Below, one piece after another: positions 7,764 through 17,243 of a DNA stretch of 64,000 nucleotides. The DNA is from CAYNHZ01 sp964397445. GTDB lineage: Bacteria; Bacteroidota; Bacteroidia; Bacteroidales; UBA932. The number at the start of each line of letters is the position of its first letter. The stretch's first letter is position 1. Below the pieces are notes generated by a model that was not told where the DNA came from, did not search any database, and saw only the letters and a program-made list of their open reading frames with translations. The DNA lies in assembly GCA_964397445.1 (NCBI GenBank), contig CAYNHZ010000003.1:1-64000 (forward strand), written 5' to 3'. The translations under genes and the position numbers were made by a program.

Positions 7764-9107
7764 TTACATTATTTTCCCTGCTTCCACAGATTGTTCCGAC
7801 ATCACCATATTCATAAGATCTCTGTCAGGCCATGATATTCCGTATGAGGCATCCTTAAACATTCTTTCAATGTATCGTGAGAAGCGGGACCCTTTCCAAG
7901 AGCTCGTATTTGTAACAAACATCCATATGTAGCCGTTCTTTTGCCTTTTCACCACAGCGCTTGTCCCTGCAAGTGTCCCTGTTCTAACCCAGTCACTACC
8001 GTTTTCTGCTCGAACCCATCCAATCGGTCTGTCATCTGAAATCATCTCCATAATGGAGTTGTGTGATAGAATATCTTTTATAGAGTCATCATCATCTATT
8101 GATGCTACAAACCTTACAAACTCTGATGGTGATGTAACCCAAGCCCCTGCACCGAGAAGCCCTGCAATATTGCTACCACCGTATCTTCGCCACAAAAGTT
8201 TGCCGCTATTGTCAAATGCTTCTGTAGGTTCGGAATCGTGAGTTTCATAATAGCGAACTTCGTTTTTATATCTCTCTTCATAGAGATTGTTAGCCAAATG
8301 CATATCATAACACCCGGCTGGTTTTAAGATATATTTTTGACAATAATCTTCATATTTCATACCACTTTTTACCTCAATAATTTTTGTCAAAATCAGATAT
8401 CCTAAATTAGAATATCTGAATGTTCCTCCAGGGTTAGAACCAAGTCGCTGTGTGAGAGCGTACTGTATCATCATATCCATATCAGGTACTGTATCCATCT
8501 TTTCACGAAGAATAATATCCTTAGTTGTAAACATCGGATCACCCCTTGACAATGAAAATCCCCCTTTGTGTCTTAGTAAATGATCAACAGTGATCTTACC
8601 CATTCGAGCATCTTTAATATTCTTAAATTGAGGAAGATCCAATATTCCTCCATCTCCAAAAACCTTATCATTTAGTGATAAAAGAGAATCTTCTTGAAGC
8701 TTCATTATTGCCACAGCTGTAATGAGTTTTGATAATGATGCAACCCTAAAAATGTGTCCTGGATCTGTATGTATCCCCATCTCCTCATCGGCCCAACCAT
8801 ACCCTTTACTATATACCAACTTTCCATCTTTCATTATTGCAAGACTTGCCCCCTTAATCTCCCACCTCTTCATAAAGTTGTTAATGTATTTGTCAAGAGA
8901 GATACACTCATCAATATCGGACATCTCGTTTGTAAGAAGGTGATTGATAGATATAAAATCCTCTTCTTCAATCTCATTTTCGCTTTCCGATTCTTCTAAA
9001 GAGGTATATGATGGAAATAATAATACTAAAAGAGCAATCATCCCTATTGTAGCAAAAGCAGCCCATAATTTTAAATAGATTCTCTTATCTGGTGTTAAAT
9101 ATTTCAT
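7764..9107 (-). CDS. Membrane-anchored serine hydrolase of the beta-lactamase / PBP-like family (S12)
   Basis: The 447-residue protein has an N-terminal transmembrane anchor (residues about 13-33) and an acidic linker, then a class C beta-lactamase-like domain. The active-site SxxK is S124-L-S-K127 and the tyrosine motif is Y232-S-N234. The third motif reads RTG (in WVRTGTLAGTSA) in place of KTG or HTG. Family members include D-aminopeptidases, esterases and penicillin-binding-protein relatives, so the substrate cannot be fixed. The anchor places the catalytic domain in the periplasm. It has its own -7 box at 9152-9159 and no obvious partners; a short LysR-type gene lies upstream on the same strand. 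Confidence 0.85.
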   Translation of the reverse strand: MKYLTPDKRIYLKLWAAFATIGMIALLVLLFPSYTSLEESESENEIEEEDFISINHLLTNEMSDIDECISLDKYINNFMKRWEIKGASLAIMKDGKLVYSKGYGWADEEMGIHTDPGHIFRVASLSKLITAVAIMKLQEDSLLSLNDKVFGDGGILDLPQFKNIKDARMGKITVDHLLRHKGGFSLSRGDPMFTTKDIILREKMDTVPDMDMMIQYALTQRLGSNPGGTFRYSNLGYLILTKIIEVKSGMKYEDYCQKYILKPAGCYDMHLANNLYEERYKNEVRYYETHDSEPTEAFDNSGKLLWRRYGGSNIAGLLGAGAWVTSPSEFVRFVASIDDDDSIKDILSHNSIMEMISDDRPIGWVRAENGSDWVRTGTLAGTSAVVKRQKNGYIWMFVTNTSSWKGSRFSRYIERMFKDASYGISWPDRDLMNMVMSEQSVEAGKIM

Positions 9108-9151
9108 CCTGTGTGAGTTACACTTGTTTACTTTGAAGATTATTATTTTTA

Positions 9152-9159
9152 CAAAGTTA
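9152..9159 (-). promoter_or_regulatory. -7 promoter box for the serine hydrolase gene
   Basis: Minus-strand TAACTTTG, an exact TAnnTTTG match, about 45 bases ahead of the start codon. Confidence 0.55.
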
Positions 9160-9233
9160 ACTTAGATATAATAAAAACTAAAGGAAAATTTTAAAAAAAT
9201 CGGATATTTTTTAAAAAAACCTGAAAAGGTCAA

Positions 9234-9851
9234 TCAAATTTTGCTATTGAATGTTTTACAATTCAATATAAATGAGTTGATAAGTTTAATGTTATGGCTA
9301 TTTCTATTGTATGCAGTGAAAAGTTCCAAAATTGGCTCTTGGGATCTATATGCTGTCATTGACACAAACGAGTGGAAAATGATTTCAGGGTATGAGAAAT
9401 TTCGGGAAAGGAGTATCCCAATATCGATGCTCCCATCTTTTAACATATTGATAATCTCAATATCATCTCTCTCCCTTATGGTGATCATTGTGTTTGGAAA
9501 CGCTTTATGAAACTCATCTATCATAGGTGGTAAAATAAATTTCGCCCCGATAGGTGAGGAGCAGATGAAAAGTTCCTCTTGTTTTGCAATAGCTTGAGGA
9601 ACAATCTCATTATTGAGACTCTCATAGAGATAGAGGATTCTATCTGCGTAATCAAGAAGAATCTTCCCTTTTGGAGTGAGGGAGATATTCCCCTTTTGAC
9701 GATTAAACAAAGTATCTCCAATCTCCTGTTCAAGTTCAGCGATATGATTACTCACTGCAGGTTGAGAAATGTTTAATTCTTTTGCAGTCTTTGTGAAATT
9801 CAATTTATTTGCAAGACATTGAAACACTCTTAATCGAAAGTCGTTTATCAT
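9234..9851 (-). CDS. LysR-type transcriptional regulator, C-terminally short
   Basis: The N-terminal winged helix-turn-helix is clear: FTKTAKELNISQPAVSNHI and LFNRQKGNISLTPKGKILL. The effector-binding domain begins normally (ELFICSSPIGAKFILPPMID, then DGSIDIGIL) but the frame ends about 55 residues later. Total length is 205 residues against about 290-300 for the family, so the second half of the effector domain is missing. I saw no clear continuation in the other frames. The start at 9851 (MINDFRLRVFQ) is preferred over an in-frame TTG four codons upstream. It may be a decayed gene or a truncated regulator. No divergently transcribed target is present. Confidence 0.7.
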   Translation of the reverse strand: MINDFRLRVFQCLANKLNFTKTAKELNISQPAVSNHIAELEQEIGDTLFNRQKGNISLTPKGKILLDYADRILYLYESLNNEIVPQAIAKQEELFICSSPIGAKFILPPMIDEFHKAFPNTMITIRERDDIEIINMLKDGSIDIGILLSRNFSYPEIIFHSFVSMTAYRSQEPILELFTAYNRNSHNIKLINSFILNCKTFNSKI

Positions 9852-9892
9852 CTCTATCCTCAATTATTAATTATTAATAAATATTTTAAAAT

Positions 9893-9927
9893 AAGAGGCT
9901 GACTAAAATTGTTTTAATCAGCCTCTT
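9893..9927 (-). terminator. Terminator of the M16 peptidase gene
   Basis: AAGAGGCTGA at 9893-9902 pairs with TCAGCCTCTT at 9918-9927, with an inner TAAAA/TTTTA extension. On the minus strand it is followed by a U-rich stretch (UAUUUUAAAAUAUUU). It lies 18 bases past the M16 stop. Confidence 0.85.
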
Positions 9928-9945
9928 CAAAGTCAAAGTAACACT

Positions 9946-12756
9946 TTATTCTTTTGGTGACATAACCAATTTAATAAAGTTACCTTGTTCTACCATAGAT
10001 TGTACAAATTGTTTGATGGATTCTGTATTTAAACTTTCAACCAATTTAACATAGTTTACATCATTATCCACATTGTATAAATCTTTTTCGATGATACATT
10101 TTCTCCAATAGCTATTTTGAATTCTCTTTTCTGTGATATTCTTCAAGAAATTCTCTTTAGCCTTTGCTAACTGTTCTTCAGAAGGACCATTCTTTGCTAA
10201 ATTATTTATTCCATCTTCAGCAAGTTGAATAAGTTTTGGAGCCTTTTCAGGGTTAGTATCGAAAGTGATCTGAAGATCGAATTTTGCTTTTGGCTCAGCA
10301 TCAATATGGCCATACGATGAAACTCCGTATGTGCCGCCCTCTTCTTCTCGAATAGACTCTGTATATATAAGGTCAAGAATATAATTTACTGCATCCATCT
10401 TAATTATGTTCTCAGCTGTAAATGGCATATTACCACTAACAACAAAGCCGACAGTAGTTTTTGGTGTTGTCATCGGGAAATTGAAAGGATGATCTATTTT
10501 TCCTGAAACAACATATTGATTACGGTCAATCCAGTTTGACTCTTTCTTTCCCACAGGTAACGAACCGATATATTTCTCAACAAGAGATTTGAGTTGTTTA
10601 TCATCAACATTCCCAACGATAGTTACAACCGCCCCGTTAGCATTTGAAAATAGAGATCTGCAAACCTTTTCAAGGGTGGAGAATTTGAATTTTTCTAAAG
10701 TTTTTTCTGATATCAAAAATTGTCTAGGATTGTCATAAACAACTTTATAAACCTCTGATTGGAATCCAAAATTGGGTTGTTTTTCAAGATTTGGAACAAT
10801 AGCTTTAATTTGATCTAAACTTGGTTGAAACTCTTTTTTATTAAATCTTGGATCTGTGTATGAAAGGTAAACAAGTTGAAACATTGTTTCCATATCTTTA
10901 GGGGAACAAGTAGCGTTTACTCCGTGATAAAGAGTTGAAATATAAGGGTTCATTGTAACAGCTTTACCGGAAAGCATTTTATTCAACTTTGTTACAGGGA
11001 ATTTAGATATACCTGATGATTTACAAAATATAGAGAAGATATTAGATTCAATTGATGGAAGATCTTCGGTTTCAACAAGAGATCTTCCCCCTTTATTGCT
11101 AATTTTAAATAAAACTTCATCTTTTTTGAAATCAGTATTTTTAACTATTACCCTAATACCATTTTTTAAAATCCATTCGGAGGAGCCAAAAGGACCCTCT
11201 TTTATAGTTTTAACAGCTGAACCTTTTAGTTTTGAAGGGTCAAGTAAGGGCTCATTGGAAGTCTCTTGAACAGGAGCTTTAATATCTGCAGAAGCAGCCG
11301 CTGCCATTGCTTCGATAAATTGATTTTCAGTAGGATGTGTTACGCCTTCTTTCTCAATAGAATTATAAATAATGACTACATTATTTTCCAAATCAAGATT
11401 TGCGGTAAGTTGATTTATTTGTTCGAGAGGAACAATAGATAAATAACCTTTAGCAAGATTATATTCATATTCTGGAGTAATATATGGAGTATTATTTAAA
11501 AAGTGAGAGATTAACGGGTAAACAAACTCTTCATTTTTTCTACTTGTTGAATTTTCCTTATTTTGTTCCAACTTACGAAGGTTATTGGTTTTGGCCCTTT
11601 CATACTCTGCCTCTGTAAAACCATATTTTTTAGCCCTTTCAAGTTCTGTCATTAGGGCTGTAAAGGCTTTAATACTTTCTCCATCCTTAGAAACAACCTG
11701 TCCCATTAGTACATCTTTTGTCTTTACTATTCTCCCCATACCGATACCAGAATTGATAAAAGGTGCGTTAGGTTGTTTGGAAATATCATCTAATCTTTCA
11801 TTTAAAATGTCGGTGATTATCCCTTTCATCATATCTGTAAGATATGCCATTCCAAGAGGAGCAACTTCATTAGGAAGAGGATCCATCTTAAAATAGATTG
11901 TCGTAGATGTCATTGAAGCTTCGGGGTCTGTGATGATACCAACGATAGGTTCTTTATTATCAGGTAGTGTAGGCATAACTTTAGGTTCTGCGTCTTTTTT
12001 AGCGGGGATATCTGCAAAAAGGGTCTTAATTTGTGCCTCTATCGCATCAACATTAATATCACCAACAACTATGACTGCTTGAAGATCAGGTCTATACCAA
12101 GTTTGGTAAAATTTAGCAAGCTCTTCAGGAGGAAATGTTTCGAGATTCTCTTTCGCACCTATAAGTGTACATTCTGCATATTTAGATCCTTTAAATAAAT
12201 AAGGAAGTTGTTTTTCGTGCATTCTCCACCCTGCATTACGGCGAGTTCTCCACTCCTCAACAATAACACCCCTCTCTTTGTTGATCTCATTAGGGTCGTT
12301 TGTTACGAAGTGTGAATAGTCGTGCATAATCAAAAGTGATGTGTCAATAATTCCTTGACGAGTTACGGGGATGTTATTGAGCATATACATAGTTTGCTCA
12401 ACGCCAGTGCTCGCATTGATATTACGACCAAATTCAACACCTATTTTTTGAAAATAATTAAGCATCATTTTACCAGGTAGATTTTTTGTCCCATTAAGTG
12501 CCATATGTTCAAGGAAGTGTGCAAGACCGTCTTGAGCTTTTGTCTCTTGGATAGCACCAACATTTGTAACAAGATAGAATTCAGCTCTTTGAGCTGGTTT
12601 GTCATTGTGCATTATATAATATGTAAGACCGTTCTCCAACTTACCATATCTTACATTGGGATCATTCTGAAGTGGTGTCCTTGGATCTACAATTTGCGCA
12701 AAAGCGGAAAATATAAAAGCACACAATAAAAAAGTAAATACTAAAAATCGTTTCAT
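9946..12756 (-). CDS. Exported M16 family zinc peptidase (pitrilysin/insulinase type)
   Basis: The 936-residue protein has a signal peptide (cleavage near FSAFA-Q at residue 21) and the inverted zinc motif HFLEH at residues 80-84, with the downstream glutamate ligand in NKERGVIVEEW. It contains two tandem M16 halves; the second half is an inactive structural domain, as is normal. It most likely digests peptides in the periplasm. The start at 12756 is chosen because the in-frame codon at 12786 falls inside the predicted -7 box. It ends with a strong terminator. No partner gene is evident, and the GH27 gene upstream appears to be separately transcribed. Confidence 0.92.
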   Translation of the reverse strand: MKRFLVFTFLLCAFIFSAFAQIVDPRTPLQNDPNVRYGKLENGLTYYIMHNDKPAQRAEFYLVTNVGAIQETKAQDGLAHFLEHMALNGTKNLPGKMMLNYFQKIGVEFGRNINASTGVEQTMYMLNNIPVTRQGIIDTSLLIMHDYSHFVTNDPNEINKERGVIVEEWRTRRNAGWRMHEKQLPYLFKGSKYAECTLIGAKENLETFPPEELAKFYQTWYRPDLQAVIVVGDINVDAIEAQIKTLFADIPAKKDAEPKVMPTLPDNKEPIVGIITDPEASMTSTTIYFKMDPLPNEVAPLGMAYLTDMMKGIITDILNERLDDISKQPNAPFINSGIGMGRIVKTKDVLMGQVVSKDGESIKAFTALMTELERAKKYGFTEAEYERAKTNNLRKLEQNKENSTSRKNEEFVYPLISHFLNNTPYITPEYEYNLAKGYLSIVPLEQINQLTANLDLENNVVIIYNSIEKEGVTHPTENQFIEAMAAAASADIKAPVQETSNEPLLDPSKLKGSAVKTIKEGPFGSSEWILKNGIRVIVKNTDFKKDEVLFKISNKGGRSLVETEDLPSIESNIFSIFCKSSGISKFPVTKLNKMLSGKAVTMNPYISTLYHGVNATCSPKDMETMFQLVYLSYTDPRFNKKEFQPSLDQIKAIVPNLEKQPNFGFQSEVYKVVYDNPRQFLISEKTLEKFKFSTLEKVCRSLFSNANGAVVTIVGNVDDKQLKSLVEKYIGSLPVGKKESNWIDRNQYVVSGKIDHPFNFPMTTPKTTVGFVVSGNMPFTAENIIKMDAVNYILDLIYTESIREEEGGTYGVSSYGHIDAEPKAKFDLQITFDTNPEKAPKLIQLAEDGINNLAKNGPSEEQLAKAKENFLKNITEKRIQNSYWRKCIIEKDLYNVDNDVNYVKLVESLNTESIKQFVQSMVEQGNFIKLVMSPKE

Positions 12757-12783
12757 TTTATTGATTTTAAAATTAAATATCGG

Positions 12784-12791
12784 CAAAGATA
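12784..12791 (-). promoter_or_regulatory. -7 promoter box for the M16 peptidase gene
   Basis: Minus-strand TATCTTTG matches TAnnTTTG and would start transcription near 12779, 23 bases ahead of the ATG at 12756. Confidence 0.55.
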
Positions 12792-12856
12792 AAGAAAATC
12801 AGTTGTGTTGTTTTATTTAATAAGGTTTTCTTTGAATTTCTATAAAAAATATCTCT

Positions 12857-14071
12857 CTATTTTTTTTGAGTAAGTCTAAAGAAAACAACATCATATTGTG
12901 GTATTGTCAATGATACAGATTTTTTAGTATCCCCTTTGACACCCTTATTCCATAGATCTTTATAGGTATAAGTGATTTTATCGAAAGAGGTGCTTCTATT
13001 GCACAACTCATCAGTAAAATTAAAATTATTCCAATCCAATTTATATTTAATATCACCTTTTGTCCTATTTAATATGCAAAAAGCCCAATCACCACCGACA
13101 AGGGGCTTGAACCAAAATTCAAGACCATTATCTACACTTTGTCTAAATCCTTGTATTCCAAGAGAATCCTGATCAATCGCAATAACCTCTTTATTTGTGA
13201 TTATCTCAATAGTCTCTTGTGTTATATTAGTAAGGTCATTTCCTAACAATAAAGGGGCAGCTAACATACACCACATTGAGAAATGAGCCCTGTCTTCGTT
13301 TACACTCATACCATTTCCAACTTCAAGCATATCAGGATCGTTCCAATGTCCCGGACCTGCATATTGTCTTAGACCCTCTTGTTTATCAAGAATTTCCAAA
13401 ACACTAAGTGCTCTCCAAGTGCCGTAATCAACACCGCTATCAAAGCCTGCAGAAATATCGCCGGTAGTGCGCCACGAGTGGCCGATGTCTTGAGCCCACA
13501 ACCAAGGCTGATTGCTTCCCCATTCGCAAATGCTGAAAAGTATTGGTCTGCCTGCACTTCTAAGTGCATCTCTCATAAGTCGATAAGCTCCTTTTGGATT
13601 GATATCCTTAGTGTTACACCAATCATACTTTAGATAATCCACACCCCAGCGCGCATATACAAAAGCATCTTGATATTCGTGTCCTAAACTCCCTGGGTAT
13701 CCTGCACAGGTTTTATTCCCGGCATCGCTATATAACCCAAACTTTAGCCCTTTTGAGTGTAAATAATCAGAAAGTGCTTTCATTCCGGAGGGAAATTTAA
13801 CCCTGTCTTCTGTTATAAATCCCAATGAATCCCTCTCACCGTGCCAACAATCATCAAGATTTAAGTAGATGTAGCCAGCTTCAACCAGACCCAATTCAAC
13901 CATTTTGTCGGCAGTCTCCATTATTAATTTCTCGGAGATATTGCAAGCAAATTTATTCCATGAGTTCCATCCCATCTGGGGGGTAAGTGCTATGTTTTCG
14001 TATTTTTGTCCGTTAGCGAACAATGAAAGTATCGCAAATAATGTGATAAATATAAATTTAGAAATTTTCAT
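12857..14071 (-). CDS. GH27 family alpha-galactosidase, exported
   Basis: The 404-residue protein has a signal peptide (to about residue 22) and the GH27 core. It opens with TPQMGWNSWN, and the predicted nucleophile is D150 in YLKYDWCN with the acid/base D205 in WRTTGDI. GH27 enzymes remove terminal alpha-galactose from oligosaccharides, glycolipids and galactomannans. The C-terminal beta-sandwich domain is present, so it looks complete. It is transcribed divergently from the ABC-F gene, with overlapping promoters. A beta-galactosidase gene 8 kb away is the only other glycosidase here, so this is not a full polysaccharide utilisation locus. Confidence 0.92.
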   Translation of the reverse strand: MKISKFIFITLFAILSLFANGQKYENIALTPQMGWNSWNKFACNISEKLIMETADKMVELGLVEAGYIYLNLDDCWHGERDSLGFITEDRVKFPSGMKALSDYLHSKGLKFGLYSDAGNKTCAGYPGSLGHEYQDAFVYARWGVDYLKYDWCNTKDINPKGAYRLMRDALRSAGRPILFSICEWGSNQPWLWAQDIGHSWRTTGDISAGFDSGVDYGTWRALSVLEILDKQEGLRQYAGPGHWNDPDMLEVGNGMSVNEDRAHFSMWCMLAAPLLLGNDLTNITQETIEIITNKEVIAIDQDSLGIQGFRQSVDNGLEFWFKPLVGGDWAFCILNRTKGDIKYKLDWNNFNFTDELCNRSTSFDKITYTYKDLWNKGVKGDTKKSVSLTIPQYDVVFFRLTQKK

Positions 14072-14099
14072 AATTTATTTATTTTTTAAAATTGACATC

Positions 14100-14131
14100 T
14101 TGAACAAAGTTAATTAAAATTATTACTTTTG
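14100..14131 (+). promoter_or_regulatory. Promoter of the ABC-F gene, almost leaderless
   Basis: TTG at 14100-14102 and TACTTTTG at 14124-14131 are 21 bases apart. The ATG at 14139 lies only eight bases after the -7 box, so the messenger would have a leader of about 0-4 bases. Confidence 0.6.
14105..14112 (-). promoter_or_regulatory. -7 promoter box for the GH27 gene
   Basis: Minus-strand TAACTTTG lies inside the -33/-7 spacer of the divergent ABC-F promoter, so the two promoters would compete for polymerase. Confidence 0.55.
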
Positions 14132-14138
14132 TCGCTCT

Positions 14139-16031
14139 ATGGCTAGTTATCTGCAAGTAGAAAATATCAGCAAATCATACGGTACAAAAGTACTTTTTGA
14201 AAATGTTAGTTTTAACATTAACGAGGGGGACAAAATTGCCCTTATTGCCCCAAATGGAACGGGTAAAACCTCATTACTCTCTGTATTGGCAGGGACCGAC
14301 AATTCAGATTCCGGAGGAAATGTAAAATTTCTCAAAGATATATCAATCGCATTTCTTGAGCAGAATTATACTTTCAACCCGGAGAATACAATCTTTGAAG
14401 AGGTGTTCTCAAAGACAGAATATTTATATTCCATTGTAAATGAGTATAATATAGCTTTCTCTTCCGGAGATAAGGCGCGTATGGAGAAGGCAATAAGTGA
14501 AATGGATAGGGTTGACGGCTGGAGCTATGAACAGAATATCAAGCAAATACTAACGTCTTTAGATCTTGTTGATCTCCAAAAGAAAATGTCAAACCTTTCA
14601 GGAGGTGAGGTTAAAAGAGTTGCTTTAGCAGCTTTGTTGTTGAGAAATGCAGATTTTCTCGTGCTGGATGAGCCTACTAACCATTTGGATATTGGGGTAA
14701 TAGAGTTTTTAGAGGAGTATTTGAAGAAGTCAAGATGTACTCTATTTATGGTCACCCACGATCGCTATTTTTTGGACAGAGTGTGTAATACTATTTTTGA
14801 ACTCGATGGAGGTCAATTGTTTACATATAAAGGTAACTACTCTTATTTTCTTGAGAAGAGGGGAGAGAGAATTGCGAATACAGTAGCTGAGACTGATAGA
14901 GCTAAAAATCTATTAAGGAGGGAGTTAGAGTGGATAAGAAGTACCCCTTGTGCGAGGACGGGAAAGGCGAAATATAGAATTGATGCTTTTCACGACCTTA
15001 AGGAGAGGGCTGAGGGTAGGGTTGTGGAGAAGAAAATTAAAATAAATGTTCAATCGGCTCGTCTTGGTAAGAAAATAATCGATTGTAAAAATGTGACCCA
15101 TTTTTTCGATAAGAGATGTATGTTGGATGATTTTACCTATAATTTTGGAAGGTGTGAAAAAATAGGGATAGTTGGTGACAATGGAGTAGGGAAGAGTACC
15201 TTTTTAAATATACTAATCGGTGATATTATCCCCCAATCTGGTGTTATTGAGAGGGGCGAAACGCTCTCTTTCGGCTATTACCACCAATCAGGAATCTCAT
15301 TTTCTCCCCATCAGACAGTATTTGATGTGGCCCACGACATTGCTGAAGTTGTGACTTTGGCAGATGGAACAGTTGCTTCTGTAAGTACATTCTTAAACTA
15401 TTTTCTTTTTCCTCCGAGTATGCATTTTACGAAAGTCGAACGATTAAGCGGTGGTGAAAGAAGGCGACTCTATCTTATGACAATTTTGATGCGCAATCCA
15501 AATTTCCTCATTTTAGACGAGCCAACCAATGATCTTGATATCCTAACCCTCAATGTTTTAGAAGACTATCTTCTCAGTTTTCAAGGGTCACTTCTAATCG
15601 TATCTCACGATCGTTATTTTCTCGATAAACTTGCAGATCATATTTTTATATTCCAAGGAGAGGGTCAAGTCAAAGATTATGTAGGAAAATGTAGCGAATA
15701 CCGACAATTTATAAAAGATTACAACGCTGCCAATAAGTCTGCCAATCAATCGAATACGGATAAATCCTCTTCAAAGAAAATTAAAGTCGATGATCTCTCA
15801 ACAGATCCTACAACCTATGTCAAAAAGAAACTCACCTACAAAGAGCAACAGGAACTTCAACAATTAGAGATAGATATAAATACCTTAACCGCAGAAAAAG
15901 GGCACTTGGAACAACTCCTCTCATCAGGCACACTCTCATTAGAACAATTAAACGCCTCATCAAAAAGAGTTGGAGAACTCATCACATTATTAGACACCAA
16001 AGAGATGAGGTGGCTCGAACTCAATATATAA
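14139..16031 (+). CDS. ABC-F family ATPase (Uup-like, with C-terminal extension)
   Basis: The 630-residue protein holds two ABC ATPase domains without membrane segments. The first has Walker A APNGTGKTS and signature LSGGEVKR; the second has GDNGVGKST and LSGGERRR, each followed by a LDEPTN Walker B motif. A long charged linker joins them, and a C-terminal region of about 100 residues is rich in Lys, Glu and Gln and probably coiled coil, as in Uup. ABC-F proteins act on the ribosome or on nucleic acid and not in transport. A second ABC-F protein (ettA) is at 38834. Antibiotic resistance cannot be inferred from sequence alone. Confidence 0.88.
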   Translation: MASYLQVENISKSYGTKVLFENVSFNINEGDKIALIAPNGTGKTSLLSVLAGTDNSDSGGNVKFLKDISIAFLEQNYTFNPENTIFEEVFSKTEYLYSIVNEYNIAFSSGDKARMEKAISEMDRVDGWSYEQNIKQILTSLDLVDLQKKMSNLSGGEVKRVALAALLLRNADFLVLDEPTNHLDIGVIEFLEEYLKKSRCTLFMVTHDRYFLDRVCNTIFELDGGQLFTYKGNYSYFLEKRGERIANTVAETDRAKNLLRRELEWIRSTPCARTGKAKYRIDAFHDLKERAEGRVVEKKIKINVQSARLGKKIIDCKNVTHFFDKRCMLDDFTYNFGRCEKIGIVGDNGVGKSTFLNILIGDIIPQSGVIERGETLSFGYYHQSGISFSPHQTVFDVAHDIAEVVTLADGTVASVSTFLNYFLFPPSMHFTKVERLSGGERRRLYLMTILMRNPNFLILDEPTNDLDILTLNVLEDYLLSFQGSLLIVSHDRYFLDKLADHIFIFQGEGQVKDYVGKCSEYRQFIKDYNAANKSANQSNTDKSSSKKIKVDDLSTDPTTYVKKKLTYKEQQELQQLEIDINTLTAEKGHLEQLLSSGTLSLEQLNASSKRVGELITLLDTKEMRWLELNI

Positions 16032-16075
16032 CAATTAAGGCAGCTAACCTGCTTAACTTAATGTGGAGATCGTTG

Positions 16076-16159
16076 TGCCCGAAACAGGACTCGAACCTGC
16101 ACAGACTTGCGTCCATTAGTCCCTGAAACTAACGTGTCTACCAATTTCACCATTCGGGC
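16076..16159 (-). tRNA. tRNA-Leu (anticodon CAG)
   Basis: The 84-base RNA folds as a long-variable-arm tRNA: acceptor GCCCGAA/TTCGGGC with discriminator A, D-loop with GGTAGAC, anticodon stem TTAGT/ACTAA with loop TTCAGGG (anticodon CAG), variable arm, and T-arm GCAGG-TTCGAGT-CCTGT. The terminal CCA is not encoded, so the Cca enzyme at 42070-43491 would add it. Confidence 0.95.
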
Positions 16160-16171
16160 GGAATGAGGGTG

Positions 16172-16179
16172 CAAATATA
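16172..16179 (-). promoter_or_regulatory. -7 promoter box for tRNA-Leu
   Basis: Minus-strand TATATTTG lies 12 bases upstream of the mature tRNA 5' end and directly abuts the U-tract of the PorV-like gene's terminator. Confidence 0.65.
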
Positions 16180-16188
16180 AGAAAAAAA

Positions 16189-16233
16189 AAGAGGATGTCT
16201 GAAAAGTCAATAAGACTTTGGAGTCATCCTCTT
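16189..16233 (-). terminator. Terminator of the S8 protease / PorV-like operon
   Basis: AAGAGGATG at 16189-16197 pairs with CATCCTCTT at 16225-16233, with an inner AAAGTC/GACTTT stem. The minus strand continues into nine U residues (A-run 16182-16190). Confidence 0.88.
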
Positions 16234-16269
16234 AAAATATATGCTATCGATCTCTATGTGTGTGACCTA

Positions 16270-17235
16270 TTATAGATTACCTAATTCAAACGATAGGCCC
16301 AAACGTATGATATTGAAATCTTTATTGCTTCTCAAGCAATAAGCGGCGTCAATACCTATGAATTTGTATTTTAATCCAACACCTACAGAATAATAGCTAT
16401 TTTGCATATTGTGAGTGTCCACATAATAACCTGTACGAATAGCTGCGATGTTAAATAGTTCATACTCCAAACCGATGCTTGCTGTAAAAGCAGAAGCGGT
16501 GGTGGGAAGGATGTAATATTTAGTTGAGAGCGCTGCGTTAAGAATATGGTTTTTATGGAAAGGAAGAGAAACTGATCCACCTATCCCTGCTGAAGCGGGC
16601 ATAAATGCACTGTCACCATTTCCGTATTGGATCTTTCCACCAAAGTCATAAAGAGAGAGACCTATTGTATATGTTCCTCTGTTTTTCATTAAAGAGAAAC
16701 TATTGTTATAATAGAATCCTGCATTTGCACCCCCTGTAATAGCTGAATTGTCAAGGGTTGACATAATAAATGAACCTCCGATGTATGCAGAAAAATGTTC
16801 ATTGAACTTATATGCATAGGTCAAATCCATTGCCATATCTTTAGGCTTAATGTTGGCTGTAGAATTGCCATTAATATCGTAACCGGGAATTGAAAGTCCT
16901 TCAAGATCGCGGAAACCTACCATAATTGCATGATTATTACAGAATCTGTAGCCAGCTGAGGCAGCGTGAAAAAGTTGGCGTCCTTCATTTGAAGGGGGAA
17001 ATAGTCCGAAAGTGTATGAACCGTAGATTTTATTATTTAAATCACCATTTAGTAAAGAGGTAGGATTTGTGTAAATATACATCCCTTTTGCCTCCCCCAT
17101 AGTGGTATTTCCCATACCTGCACCGCGAACATCTGTATTAAAATCCAAAAACGATAATGGACGATTTGTTTGCCCTACAAGCGTATATCCGCAACATACA
17201 AATATGAGTAGTAAAATAGATATTTTCTTAAACAT
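16270..17235 (-). CDS. PorV/PorQ-family outer-membrane beta-barrel protein
   Basis: The 321-residue protein has a signal peptide ending near GYTLVGQ (residue 22), then FLDFNTDVRGAGMGNTTMG and an early YTNPTSL segment, which are typical of PorV/PorQ-family barrels related to FadL. In the type IX secretion system, PorV receives cargo from the translocon and delivers it to the attachment complex, while PorQ works with PorZ. Only eight bases separate this gene from the upstream S8 protease, which carries a T9SS sorting domain, so the two share a transcript. It could be a cargo-specific PorV paralogue; which member it is cannot be decided here. The operon ends at 16189-16233. Confidence 0.8.
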   Translation of the reverse strand: MFKKISILLLIFVCCGYTLVGQTNRPLSFLDFNTDVRGAGMGNTTMGEAKGMYIYTNPTSLLNGDLNNKIYGSYTFGLFPPSNEGRQLFHAASAGYRFCNNHAIMVGFRDLEGLSIPGYDINGNSTANIKPKDMAMDLTYAYKFNEHFSAYIGGSFIMSTLDNSAITGGANAGFYYNNSFSLMKNRGTYTIGLSLYDFGGKIQYGNGDSAFMPASAGIGGSVSLPFHKNHILNAALSTKYYILPTTASAFTASIGLEYELFNIAAIRTGYYVDTHNMQNSYYSVGVGLKYKFIGIDAAYCLRSNKDFNIIRLGLSFELGNL

Positions 17236-17243
17236 AGTCTGAT

